The notes under the pieces were generated by a model, which saw only the letters and a program-made list of their open reading frames with translations, was not told the DNA's origin and did no database searches. From the NCBI RefSeq assembly GCF_000264995.1, contig NW_006767434.1, positions 1,886,004 through 1,950,003 on the forward strand: 64,000 nucleotides of DNA. Reading direction: 5' to 3'. Source of the stretch: Punctularia strigosozonata HHB-11173 SS5 (Eukaryota > Basidiomycota > Agaricomycetes > Corticiales > Punctulariaceae). Shown here one piece after another: positions 1 to 10,610 of this stretch (the stretch's first letter is position 1; each line of letters starts with the position of its first letter). Position numbers and translations under genes: made by a program.

Positions 1-1861
1 GGCTGGTGAGGTCCATTGTCTCGTAAGGGACGATCTTGGTCCTGTAGAAGAGCTTCCATCCGACGTAGAGGATGAACATGAAGGGAATGTTGATGTAACT
101 CGAGAAGAAGTCGGACGCATTCCAACCGCCGTTGAACGACGTCCAGCCGTTGAAGAACATGATGATCGTAAACGCGATGACCACGGCCCACGCGAAGTAG
201 GGCTGGAACATGGTGTGGAAGGGCAGAACATCGCGGGACATGCCCTGGACCTTCATGCCTCTGTGGAACCGGAGGAAGGTGACGCCGATGCCCCACCAGG
301 TGAGCATGGAACCGAGCGCGGTGATGTTCGAGAGCCAGTTGAACGCCTGGGCCGCGCCGCCCTTGCCGCAGTTGAGGAAGGCGAGGAGCGCGAAGGCGGC
401 GGAAACGGCGACGGAGTAGACGGGCACGCCGTTGCCGTGCACCTTGGTGAAAATGCGCGGCGCCTTGCCCTCCTGTGCGAGCATGAAGAGCGCGCGGGAG
501 GACGCGTACATGAACTCGTTGCCGGCGGAGAAGGCGGAGGTGAGGACAACGGCGTTGATGATGTGGTCCAGGACCTTGATACCGGACGTCTTGATGGCGA
601 TGACGAACGGCGCCTCCGCGGCGGTACCGCTGTCCTCCGAGTTGGCCTGGAGCAGGGCCGGGTCCTTGCGCGAGATGCACATGCCGACGAGCCAGAGGGA
701 TACAACGTAGAGGACGACGATACGGTAGAAGATGGCGCGGACGGCGGTCCGCATCGTCACTCGCGGGTTCTTGGCCTCGAGCGCGATGGATGCGAGCGTC
801 TCCATACCACCGTACGAGAAGGCGGCTTGCGTGAGCACAGCCCAAAAGCCGAGGAAGCGCGCCTTCGACTTGGGCTTGATGCCAAGGTAATCATCGTTGA
901 GGGGTGCATCCCTCCAGTAACGGAAGCCGCGGCGGTCGTGGTCAGGCGCTCCACCAAGGTCGATAACGAGCGCGACGAGGATCAAGCCGACGACGGTGAG
1001 GATCTTGAGGGCGGCGAACCAGAATTCGAACTCTCCGAAGTATTTCACGCCAACGATGTTGATGGTAACGACGCCGACGAGCAGGACAGCAACGTCTGCA
1101 ACGAATGTCAGCCTCTGCGCATCCGAAAGGGGCAAGATAGATGCGCACAAATGCCCAAGTGATCATCGTTGGTATCCCAGTACTGAATCACGACAGAAGC
1201 GGCGACAATCTCAACAGGCGAGGACATGACGGTCTGATGGAAGTATATACATCAGCGCCGAAGCGTCCAACATTGCGCACATTCACTAACCTGGAACCAG
1301 TATTGCCATCCCATGGCGAAACCGAGCGCGGGATCCACATAACGCGCGCTGAATTCGATGAAACCTCCGGCACTGGGATCCCAGCACATCATCTGTAAGT
1401 CCATGATGAGCCGTCGCGCCTCCCACGGCATCCGGAGATAACGCACCTCGCCCAAAGAGTACATCATGGCACCGACGAGCAGACCGACGATGGTGTAGCC
1501 GATGACGGCGCCAACGGGGCCACCGTTCGCGATGGCTTTTCCGGAACCGCTGCATTCGGGGGGGGGGGATTCGCATGGGGTTTTTCAGGCGCATATACGG
1601 ATCGCAAAAACTTACAGGAAAAGACCGGTTCCTGCGTATGTGCGTCAGCTCCGGCTCGTGCACGGTTCGGTCTGCATGGATAAACGCACCGAGCGTGCCA
1701 GCGATGGCAATCATGGAAATTTGCCTTCCCTTGAGGGCACGGTGCATGTGCCCGTTCCCGGCGGCGGGCGCGCCATTGTCAACGGAGCTCTCGCTGACCT
1801 TGGCGTCGGCGCTGAGGGATTTTTCGGAGCCCTTGCGCTCGAGATCGGCGGGATGGCTCAT
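1..1861 (-). CDS. Amino-acid permease (APC superfamily, AAT type), 3' end outside the window
   Basis: Multi-pass plasma-membrane transporter that imports amino acids with protons. Start ATG at 1861 (MSHPADLERKG), then a polar cytosolic N-terminus and the permease entry motif RQISMIAIAGTLG. Splicing exons 1690..1861, 1616..1631, 1447..1549 and the exon starting at 1392 restores the classic GTGLFLGSGK segment, followed by GFIEFSARYVDPALG and FAMGWQYWFQ, which are diagnostic for the AAT/YAT permeases of fungi. Further downstream the minus strand continues with AVLTQAAFSYGGMETLASIAL and NAVVLTSAFSAGNEFMYAS, again typical of the family. The C-terminal residues and the stop lie beyond base 1. The second exon is only 16 nt long. 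Substrate cannot be told from the sequence. Identification as a permease is secure; the exact specificity is open. Confidence 0.93.
1616..1631 (-). other. 16-nt microexon of the amino-acid permease
   Basis: Flanked on the minus strand by a CGCAG acceptor and a GTAAGT donor. It contributes the residues TGLF plus parts of the neighbouring codons, and only its inclusion joins IAIAGTLG to GSGKAIANGG in frame. Introns on either side are 58 bp (1632..1689) and 66 bp (1550..1615). The latter has an 11-C pyrimidine tract just before its acceptor. Confidence 0.85.
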
Positions 1862-2881
1862 CGTCGAGGTCGTCGAAAGAAAGGGAAGGAAGGGGCGGGG
1901 AGAAGACGAGAAAAGCGTGGAATGGACCAGGACGGGGTTCTTAACCGGGGGGACTGGCGCCCGAGCCACATCAACAAATCTTCCGCGTGCGCATGGAGTT
2001 GATAGCACGGTTCGAAGGTGCCTGAACCGCGATTCACACTCGGACAACCGAGCGTCCTACCATCAAAGGCATCAATCTCCGGTGTCTCCGACCGCTGCGC
2101 ACAACCCTTGAAAACGCTGCAGCTCTTGACAGACATACTGCGTCGAGCAAGAGCAACGCGCTACAGCTCTGGCCGCGGTCGGACGGAAAAGCTGCGTAGA
2201 GATAACGGGTGGGCTCGCACGACTGAACTCTGCCCAACGAACCCGGTATCCACCCCACCTCCGGACACCGCCATGGCCAGCCACCGATCAAAAAAGCCCC
2301 TCCTGCTAGCCGAGCAGGGAGGGAAACCATATGCGCTCTCCTGCCAAGTCAAAATCAACCCATGGACTCGTTTTGGTTCCGTCCGTGTGAGAGCTCTGTG
2401 CCATTATCCTGCACAAGGTTGAAGCCGCGCCTGGCACATGGAGCTGCGCATACAATGGACGGGCCGTGCAACCTATCCTTACTCCACAGTTAGCTTTCGC
2501 TCAGGAGGTCCGGCGCGAGTAGCCTGGACGTCGAGTTGCCTGAGAAGGCGAGCGATGCTTTCGGTCTTCACCGAGATTAGATCGTGCTATTTCCAACCCC
2601 GCGACTTATCTATCATGTCGATCGCGTTCTGGCTCAACCGTACCTCCAGAAAACTACTGTCTTCGATGGAGCGCTCTCCTTTTTTCCTGAACGAGGGGAC
2701 ACTTTGCAGTTTGCGAAATGGCCCGAAGCGCCACCTCGGGTAACGCGACGCGACGAACGCCACCATCCTTATCTCCCATGGTGAGCGGCGCAGTTCCCAT
2801 ACGATCATCACGATCACAGGCAACGTTGATGCCGCGGACGCTCTTCTCAGCCCTTCTCAACAGCTCTCCTCAGATCCTGTC
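1862..2881. other. Intergenic spacer, no gene seen
   Basis: About 1 kb between the permease start and the NCA2 stop. All open frames here are short, lack ATG-plus-motif support and show no recognisable domain. It presumably holds the permease promoter and the NCA2 3' UTR. Confidence 0.6.
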
Positions 2882-5132
2882 TCACTGATACCCTCCGCCT
2901 GCGGCATGGTCCCACCCCAGAGGTGCCCCCCACGAACGCCACATCCGGTCTATGACTCGCAACTTCTCCGCCCGACCCAACGACGGATCCTCTAGGTCCC
3001 CCACGTCCTCCAGGAAACCCTCCCGGATCCGCGAGTTAGCAGGCAACGCCGTCTCCGCGTACTGCCGCAAGTGCGTGACCGACAGCAGAAGCAGGCCCGA
3101 CGTTAAGGGCGGGATCGCGCCGTTACCGTTCGCAGAGGAACGCGGGGCGTGTCGACGATCGGCGGTGGGCTGTGCGATCAGCAGTCGTTCGATCCTCCTG
3201 TTTCGCATCCAGAACCCATCAGGGACGCGCTCTCCCCTGAATTGAGGGTCGGGAAAACGCACCTCATCGCCACCCACGCCCCAACCCTCCTCTTTCTTCC
3301 GCCGTATCGTCCCCGACCTTTGCCGCCCAACCAGAGCTGCCTGAGTGAGCCTCCGAGCACGTACACGATCGCCAAAGCGGGCGCGACGCCCACGAAGGCG
3401 AACGTCAGCTCCTGCGACTTTAGGAGCTTGTCGATTCCAGCAAGCGCTTGGTCGATGTCCACCTTTGAGCAACACGAGGCAGGCGCGTCAGCTTCTGAAA
3501 AGTCCTGCGTTCGGGACCGCACTTCCATGCGGGTAGAGGGCGTACCTTCGCCTTCTGTACCTGGATGAAGACCGACCGGAGAAGCGTCCCGGCGACGGCC
3601 GACTTCAGCGGGCTCTTGATGTCTTCTTCGTAGATTTCCAGAACGGGCGTGAGGTCCCCGACGCGGATCTGCGACGAGAGCGCGTCGAGCTGGGCGGCAC
3701 CGTAGTGCAGCTTTTCCTTTGCAAGCGCCAGCGTCATACGCTCCAGAGACTGTCGAGCGAACAAAGATCAGCGTCAGGTCGGATGCAATCCCATTGAAGC
3801 CTCACCTTGACGTCTGCTTCGACGCCTTGGGCGCTCACGATGACCCCACCCTCGCCTCCCGCCCTGACGGTGCGTACCATCTCCCTCAGCGGCTCGAGGA
3901 TCCATCCTCTCCAGAAACCGATGACGGTTTCTCTCGCGTCGCGCACCATCCCGGCAAGGCTGGAGCGATTGGTGTAGGCAAGCTTGATCGCGTACAGAGA
4001 CAGCGGCGGGAGAAGCAATAGCCGTGGCCACGCCAACGTCAACCGAGAAGGCCGGCGAAGGTCGCTCAGACGGAGCGAGGTCGCGTGTATGGTGCCATGC
4101 TCGGGTAAGGTATTGAACGCCAGCGTCGAAAGCGTCGAAAGCACATCCTGCTCGCCTGACGCGTCGACCGCGGCGTCGGTTTCCGACCGTCCGTCACTGA
4201 GCTCCTCCAGTGTCCGTGCCAAAGCCAGCAACGATGCGTCCGCATCGGCGTTATCCCCGAGAGGAGAGGACACCGCCTTTTCCAACTCGCCGCGCATGTC
4301 GGCCAGCCGGCCAAGGACCTCCGCGCGCTCGTCCCGGATGCGCTGCAGCTTCTTGCGTTTCAGGCGGCATTCTTGCCTTACCAGCTCGAGCGGGAAGAGC
4401 AGCGTGGACGCGACGCCGGAAGCGGAGAGCAAGGATGCGGATTGCAACGCAACGTTGGACCGGATCGTCGGGAACAGCGCCGTGAGGAGTGCATTTGGAC
4501 GCAGGCTGCTCGTGGATGGGAAGAGCCTCCGCAACGATGATGGAGTGAACGCGGATGGGCTGATCGGGATGTTCTGTCGCCGCAGCGCCTGCACGATGAC
4601 CTTGGCAGCGTCGCGAAGTCGGATGGGTAGTGCTGTGAATATATAACGATCAGTGAATATGAACTTCGGACATGGCTGTCGATGATCGAAGAAGCGCGAC
4701 GAGGTGGGGCGATGCTATGGATACGAGGTAGACAGCGCACGCACTCTGCAGCAGGAACTGAGCGGCGTTCAGCTGGGATCGCTCGACTTCGAACCACCAG
4801 TCGGCTTCTTCGTCCGCCTGACTCGCTTCGTCCAGGTGCAGCTGCAGCGCGTGCGCGTACAGCGCCACGGAGATCCGTCCGAGGACGGCGTGCTGGAGCG
4901 CCCGCGCCTCCTCATTATGCGCAGCGCCGGCGGCGTTCAGTTGAGTGGACCCGCGTTCCTTCAGTGCATCGATGGCACTCTGAGCCTGAGAGAGGGATAT
5001 GGGCGGGGTGAGGGAGAGGAATAACGCGCCGAGCTCTTCGTTCGCGTCGGCGGGTGTGCCCGGTCGTGTGGGCGAGGCTGGGACGGCGGCTGCGATGAGC
5101 GCGTGCGTCTGGTGGGCAACAAAGGTGGACAT
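2882..5132 (-). CDS. NCA2: NCA2 family mitochondrial protein
   Basis: Homologue of yeast Nca2, a mitochondrial membrane protein needed for proper expression of mitochondrial ATP synthase subunits 6 and 8. Start ATG at 5132 (MSTFVAHQTHALIAA). The N-terminal part is alpha-helical with a helix pair and a hydrophobic stretch (FLLQSACAVYLVSIA). The middle exon carries the coiled-coil-like segment around LVRQECRLKRKKLQRI and a membrane segment LLLLPPLSLYAIKLAY. The conserved C-terminal Nca2 core follows: GDLTPVLEIYEEDIKSP, LLRSVFIQVQK, VDIDQALAGIDKLLKSQ, the hydrophobic AFVGVAPALAIVYVLGG, then LLLLSVTHLRQYAE and FLEDVGDLEDPSLG ending in RMWRSWGAPLGW. At least four introns; the last is 3198..3262, where phase 2 gives MRRIERLL. 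Family assignment rests on this C-terminal block and is strong. Confidence 0.9.
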
Positions 5133-5819
5133 TATTTCAGGACCTGCTCATCCTCTCGGCTCAGTACTTGTGTGGACGATAACCCTGGAGAAATGATTGC
5201 CACTGGGGGACGCGGACATTGACGTCACGCCTTTGCAAGACACGTGACCGCTCTACATATCCGCTCCTTTGGCCGCCAGTGGGCTCTTTCGGCATGGATG
5301 TCCTCGTCGTTTTCAACGCCAGTGCACAGACAATCCCAACATAACGCGCAGCCGTGTCTCTTGACACTCGACATGGGACGAGAAGGGCTCGGCACTCGCT
5401 GATATGCTCCTCGAACGTTGTTATCCCGCCGGGAGGTCTTGCTGCGCTCAACAATGACCCAAGAAAGACTGCGCGCTCCGTACCAGACGGACCTTAGCTG
5501 CTGTGGCGTTCTCAGTATTGGAATGAAGATGCGTACCCTTTACACGGGTGAAACTGCGCGTAGATGATGGCCGGAAGTTATGGTGCATCACACGACTATC
5601 CCGACGCTTCGGACGAGACGGCGGATCAGAACGTGTGCGAATACGTACGCAGCGTCGCTGAATTTTGACGGCGCACGACCGCAGTTCGCCTCACATCTTG
5701 CTGGAAGACCATTATAATCGACCGTATTCGCCGAACAAATCTGACGGTCAGTATCCAACAGTACGGCAACCATGTCCTCTCACTCGTGTTCATGATACAG
5801 AACGCGCAAAGGAGAACTT
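5133..5819. promoter_or_regulatory. Divergent intergenic region between NCA2 and an F-box gene
   Basis: About 690 bp lying between two divergently transcribed starts, so it must contain both promoters. No coding motif, repeat or clear TATA element could be singled out by eye. Confidence 0.5.
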
Positions 5820-7358
5820 ATGATGTACGACGTTGTCAAGGATTACACCCCAGCTTTGACGTCTCAGGACGAGGTGGACGCCGAGCTTGAAGGTCTATAT
5901 GTCCGCATGCTATCTCTGCGCGCCCTTCGCAACCGTTTTGCGCACATTTCCCGGCTCCCGGACGAATTGCTCTGCTCGATCTTCCTACACACCCTCTCGG
6001 ATATCAACATTCACAGGCCGATACATGAGGTGTCTGCGGCTAACGCGCGTCTCACACAAGTGTGCGGACATTGGCGAGCGGTCGCGTTGGCTTCTTCCGC
6101 GCTGTGGACAAGCATCCCTTGCTATTACCCTCGCATGACAGAAGAATACATCAGGAGGGCGGGAACCAGGCCAGTCGAGGTCGTGACAAATCAGCCCAAT
6201 AGCGATGCGCTGGCTCTTGCCCTCGCTGCGATGGACCGCGTGCGCCACCTCGACGTCCGAACCCGTGCGGGTGCGATGGAAAGTAATTCACGGAGGCTTT
6301 CTATGCCCGCGCCGGTCCTCACCCGTTGCTCGCTGTCCGTCACCGACGCCGCGTTGTCGTGGCTCCCTGATGAACTCTTCGGAACTCACGCTCCTCAACT
6401 CCGCTCCCTAATCCTTCAGGGCATCGCCATCCGTTGGGAGGCTTTATCCACGAATCCCATTCTATGCAACCTCACGACTCTAGCTCTAGAAGCCGTGCCG
6501 AGCGCTCAGCGGCAAGAACCAGAGCAGGCATTGACCCTTCTTTCTCAAATCCCCTCTTTGAAGAGACTTCACCTCGTGGACGCCCTTAAGGGGGTCGACC
6601 ACATCCCGTCGGACAAGTCAGGCCCTACCGTTTGGCTGCCTCAGCTCCTGGCGTTGCACATCGCCGCACCGACCACGTCCATATCTGCGATTCTCCACAG
6701 CCTTCGAATACACCCAAAGGCCAAAGTCAGCATATACTGCAGCACCGTTGGGGATTGCAGTGGCATCATGTCCTTCATTCGACGCTGCTCGAGAGATTGG
6801 GACGCCGTTCACTATGTCCGCGATGATTGCAACCGTGTCACATACCGTTTCCGCGCCTACCTATCGGCCAACGTGGATTCCGCGGGACGTGCGCTGCTTG
6901 ATGTGACGTTCTGCACCAGCGACATCCGGGATCCCGATTTCTTCGAGGTCTACGACATTCTTGGATCGGACGAGGTTCGAAGGCTGGACATGAATGGCGA
7001 TTACATCGGGGCGCGACTGGAGCACGTATTCCGTAGGTGCCGCAATGTCGTCACTCTTAGCTTGCAACGCGGCTGCGTCATCCTCCCCATTCTCCGATCC
7101 CTGATGCCGGTTCCGAGCAAGGACGGGCGTGACGGCGGCGTTACAGCTCCTTTGCCAGAACTACGGGAACTACGGATGTCCTCAGAGTTCTGGACCCCGG
7201 TGTCTGAAGAGTCGTATTTGCGGGCATTGGATGAGCTACTCGACAGACGGGGCGAGACACTCGGGGCGGTGCTCTCAGTATCGGTTGATGACGATGAAGG
7301 GGAACCAGCTTTCGGTCAGCACTCTCGACCATGCATACGTGGATTTGCACCACTCTAA
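5820..7358 (+). CDS. F-box protein, single exon
   Basis: Predicted substrate adaptor of an SCF (Skp1-cullin-F-box) ubiquitin ligase. It is 512 residues without an intron, starting at ATG ATG (5820). The F-box-like segment lies at about residues 40-90: HISRLPDELLCSIFLH, then LTQVCGHWRAVALASSALW, the usual L-P-x-E-L and W-R-x-V-A spacing. The remainder is a leucine-rich, irregular repeat region (for example LPQLLALHIAAPTTS, RLDMNGDYIGARLEHVF and LPELRELRMS) as in the large agaricomycete F-box/LRR expansions. No orthologue with a known substrate is recognisable. It lies between divergent NCA2 and convergent DUF4396 genes, which says nothing about its target. Confidence 0.85.
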   Translation: MMYDVVKDYTPALTSQDEVDAELEGLYVRMLSLRALRNRFAHISRLPDELLCSIFLHTLSDINIHRPIHEVSAANARLTQVCGHWRAVALASSALWTSIPCYYPRMTEEYIRRAGTRPVEVVTNQPNSDALALALAAMDRVRHLDVRTRAGAMESNSRRLSMPAPVLTRCSLSVTDAALSWLPDELFGTHAPQLRSLILQGIAIRWEALSTNPILCNLTTLALEAVPSAQRQEPEQALTLLSQIPSLKRLHLVDALKGVDHIPSDKSGPTVWLPQLLALHIAAPTTSISAILHSLRIHPKAKVSIYCSTVGDCSGIMSFIRRCSRDWDAVHYVRDDCNRVTYRFRAYLSANVDSAGRALLDVTFCTSDIRDPDFFEVYDILGSDEVRRLDMNGDYIGARLEHVFRRCRNVVTLSLQRGCVILPILRSLMPVPSKDGRDGGVTAPLPELRELRMSSEFWTPVSEESYLRALDELLDRRGETLGAVLSVSVDDDEGEPAFGQHSRPCIRGFAPL

Positions 7359-7477
7359 ACCCTCGCTTCACGACTGTGCAGCAAACATTTGTTGCTCCGA
7401 AGCATATGCATTGGGTCGAGCTACTTTTACGTCGCGGAGGACCTTCCTCGTAGATGATAAATAGTATCCGATGGTAC

Positions 7478-8150
7478 TCAATGACATGCTTTTCCGTACT
7501 TCCTCAGACGCAGGTAGTTGTAAGGCAACGGCGCCAAGTATCCAGCACCGATGGAAACCGCCGCTGCCAGCCAAAATTTCGGATCTCCGAATGCAACCAC
7601 ACCACCCGTTAGATGATAATCGACCAAATTCTCCGCCACTTCCATGGCCAGCATCGAGACCATGCTCATGCCCATGGCGGTACGAGCAGCCATTGACCAG
7701 GAAAGCTGGTCGGCTCCGCGACGGAGCAGTATTGTCTCGAGAATGATCGAGGTCGTAATCCCCGAGGTCACTGCCAGCGGGTAGCACGCGTTAGCATAGC
7801 GAACATTGGGAATATAGAGTTGTCTTTGGCTCACTGGACATAGCCATGACGCTACTCATACCCAATCCGGGGTAGTAGCTCTGGAGGATCCAGAGCGCTG
7901 AAAAATCGCCAACCGTGCACCCTATCAAACAGCGGAGGGTGTTGACTCCGGCTCTTCTCCATGTGGATCTGCAGGTCCAAAACGGGAGACGAAGGGTAGA
8001 CAGAGGCTTTGAGAGTGGCTGATGTTGAAACCTTGAGACCCTATGTTTTGTACCGCAAGCTTTTGCAGAAGGAACGACGCTGAAAAGGCGTACGGTGACC
8101 CCGTACCGACTCGGAAGAAGCGCATGGTTCAGAAGGACAAGCGACGGCAT
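7478..8150 (-). CDS. DUF4396 domain protein, probably mitochondrial membrane
   Basis: Two exons, 7835..8150 and 7478..7770 (intron 7771..7834, phase 1), giving 202 residues. The family hallmarks are all visible: WRRAGVNTLRCLIGCTVGDFS, LGMSSVMAMS followed after the intron by SGITTSIILETILL, AMGMSMVSMLAMEVAENLV, the VDYHLTGG block, and the C-terminal PLPYNYLRLRKYGKACH. Known members have a few hydrophobic helices and no established activity. The N-terminus (MPSLVLLNHALLPSRYG, basic, few acids) is compatible with a mitochondrial presequence, which is inference. It ends 119 bp from the convergent F-box gene and shares a 268-bp divergent region with the chromodomain gene. Start ATG at 8150. Confidence 0.88.
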
Positions 8151-8418
8151 AAGTATGGATGTTCTTGTATATTCCTGTTGTCCAGGGTCAAGCTCTCATC
8201 GTTATCCGATAGACACCGCCCAAGTCGACTCGACATGCACGTGATGCGTGTGCCTGTGGCTGTGTCAATAAGGACTTCGCCGCTTCTCCAGTTCCCCGCA
8301 CCGCGAGGCGGCGATCCTCATATCACGTACGCCCCGTCGTTCGGAAATTGCGGGACGATATGCGACAACTGCGAGCACTCTCGCCCTCGATGGCCTTTTT
8401 TGCGCTCCGTCACCTAAC

Positions 8419-10074
8419 ATGCCACCCGCACCCGACCACGCCCCTGCTCGCCGTCGCCGCCGCCGCAAACCGTGGAGCGCGAAGAAGAAGAACAAGCCAA
8501 AGCCTGTGCAGCGCAAGGGACGGGATCTGTACGAGGTGAAGGAGATTATAGACGAAACGGACGACGAGCAAGGGAGGTGGTACTTGGTGGAATGGGCCGG
8601 TACCGATCCGCGCACGGGTGGGCCATGGCCCCCTGACTGGATCCACCAAAGGGGCCTTTTCGCCTCCGAATGCCTTAAAAAATGGGAGGTAGAAAGGACC
8701 CGCCGGTTATACAACAAAGTTCATCCGCGTGGGTATCCGCTGAAGCCTGAAGCTCGGTTTGCCGACTGTGTTATGCTCAATCGTTACTGTAGGTTCTATC
8801 AGACTGAAGAGGAGGCAGCCAGCGCTATCATATGAAAACCCTTCTGCCTCAGCTAGTCTCGACGAAGGCCAGCGAGATGACGCCGGACGCCGCATCGACG
8901 ACAACGCCTCCGTCTTTTACCAGGAATGCGACGGCCTGCCTCCAGACGAAGCTGTGGACGGTAACCAGCAGCCCCGTCTGGAAACGCTACTCGATCTCGA
9001 GCTGGACTGTGGCGACGACGCCAGATCTTGCCAAGGGTCAGAGCTCATGTACCCCCCGGATGAAGGTGAGATATTCATTTCCACAATTTATCAGGAGAAC
9101 CATTCACGACTCCCGTTTCAGAATTCGGTATAGAGCTTTACCAGGGGTTACTGGACATGGACCTCGACGCTGACCCGACGTTATGCGGCGGGAACGTTCC
9201 ATTTGGCATGAATCTCGATTTCGACGTGCCGACTCCGCTCACGCCGCTCACATACACGGATGAGCACCTTGCTCATCCTACGTATTCCGCTTGGCCGAGC
9301 CCACCGGACCACGCTGCGGTTATCTCAACACCATTATACGAGCCTTTGAGCGCGGGCCGTGGCGCATCAGTGGGCGTGCAGTACCCAGACGATACGCTCG
9401 CCATGCAGCCAGCCTTGAACATCTTAAGGAGTAGTCCCTCGCGTGGACCGCGCACCGTTAGCGAACTTGCGCGACGACGACTGTTTGTTGATCACGTCTG
9501 TATCGACGAGGACGAGGACGAAAGTGCCGACGAGGATTCGCTACCCCCTGACAATAGCGACCTGCCGATGCATCTGTCGGCTATGTCGCCGCATGCTACG
9601 AATATGTCGAACACAGCCAATCTCGACGATGCTGCAGGCTCCTGCGAGTACTACCCGACCGGTGATCGAGGATTACCAGCTCCTGATTTCTTTCTCCACC
9701 GGAAGGGTATAAAGTCAGAAGAGGGTACCGACGATACAGAGGGCACCGAGGCCCTTACATCGCCGACGCCAGCTACGCGTGCCAACGAGGACACCAGCGT
9801 TATGCTAACCGACCAACGCACGGGCAACACTCGTGCATCCAACGCCACTTCTCATGCCCACAACGTCCCCCTCACGGGCGGCGAATCCGGTACAGAAATT
9901 GAACAGGATGCCGTGCCTGGCCTGGCGTTGCCTTCGGAGATCCGTTTTGCAGAACGCCGCGTTGGATTCGCGTCTTCATCGTCGACTTCATCGCGCCGTG
10001 GCTTCAACAGCATCGGCAACACGGACGGAGACGCATGGGATATGGCTCCAGTGTTCACCTTCGGTGTCTCTTGA
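8419..10074 (+). CDS. Chromodomain protein with long disordered tail
   Basis: Likely reader of methylated histone tails. Exons 8419..8728, 8793..9065 and 9122..10074 join in phase to 511 residues. A strongly basic N-terminus (RRRRRRKPWSAKKKNK) precedes a chromodomain at about residues 37-93: DLYEVKEIIDET, then GRWYLVEWAGTDP, a glycine/proline-rich loop (GGPWPPDWIHQ) and SECLKKWEVER. Y38, W54/Y55 and W59 are candidates for the aromatic cage. After the domain the protein is acidic and low complexity (DEDEDESADEDS at about residue 305), with no chromoshadow domain or SET domain visible, so it is neither a plain HP1 nor a methyltransferase. Target and complex are unknown. The two introns are 64 and 56 bp. 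Domain call strong; function inferred. Confidence 0.85.
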
Positions 10075-10115
10075 CCCTGCTTGGTGTGAGGCGGTGAGAT
10101 TCATGACTTGCGTCG

Positions 10116-10227
10116 GACGACGAAAGTGCAGAAAAGTACGATTTTGGGGACTCTCAGGGTGCTAAAAGGCAGAGGGCCTGGATAGGAATTCCAGGGCCTG
10201 GCTAGGTTGCAATTGATAGGACGCCCT
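10116..10227 (+). repeat. Copy A of a diverged ~112-bp direct repeat
   Basis: Begins GACGACGAA and contains AAGTACGATTT, then TGGCTAGG and AATTGATAGGA near its end. The same words occur in the same order and spacing in copy B, 377 bp downstream. Lies just past the stop codon of the chromodomain gene. Confidence 0.75.
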
Positions 10228-10492
10228 ATTGGAAGAGTCTCGTCACCACGCTTGTGTTTGAGCCTTTGAGGCAAGATGCCGTCGTAGCGTACAAACGCAG
10301 CATAACAAAGGATTGACCGTGAATTATGTAATGTCGATGAAAGACGTACTCAGAGGCCTTGCATGATCATCGATCATTGAGCTTCATGCACCCCGAACAC
10401 GCGACGCACAAGTCCTCGGAGAAGATACGTTATGTACAGTCAACGTCGATATCGCTGAGGCGATCCGTTTTATGCCTTCCCTCTCCATCAAA

Positions 10493-10604
10493 GACGACGA
10501 AGGGACACATAAGTACGATTTGCGAGCTCTCAAAGCGCCAGAGGGCATGGCGTCTGTATAGGATTTCGACAATCTGGCTAGGCTGTAATTGATAGGAATC
10601 CCGA
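10493..10604 (+). repeat. Copy B of the diverged ~112-bp direct repeat
   Basis: Matches copy A from GACGACGAA through AAGTACGATTT, GGATAGGA-like TATAGGATTT, CTGGCTAGGCTG and AATTGATAGGAA. It abuts the 3' end of the convergent DUF6534 gene. No terminal inverted repeats or target-site duplications were seen. The 10075-10610 interval otherwise holds no gene. Confidence 0.75.
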
Positions 10605-10610
10605 TCGTAG

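Noticed and set aside
215-1162. A 315-codon open frame on the plus strand.
   Set aside because: It is antisense to the permease exons. Its composition (Asp/Glu/Arg/Gly rich, no motif) is what the complement of a GC-rich membrane-protein gene gives, and it has no splice or family support.
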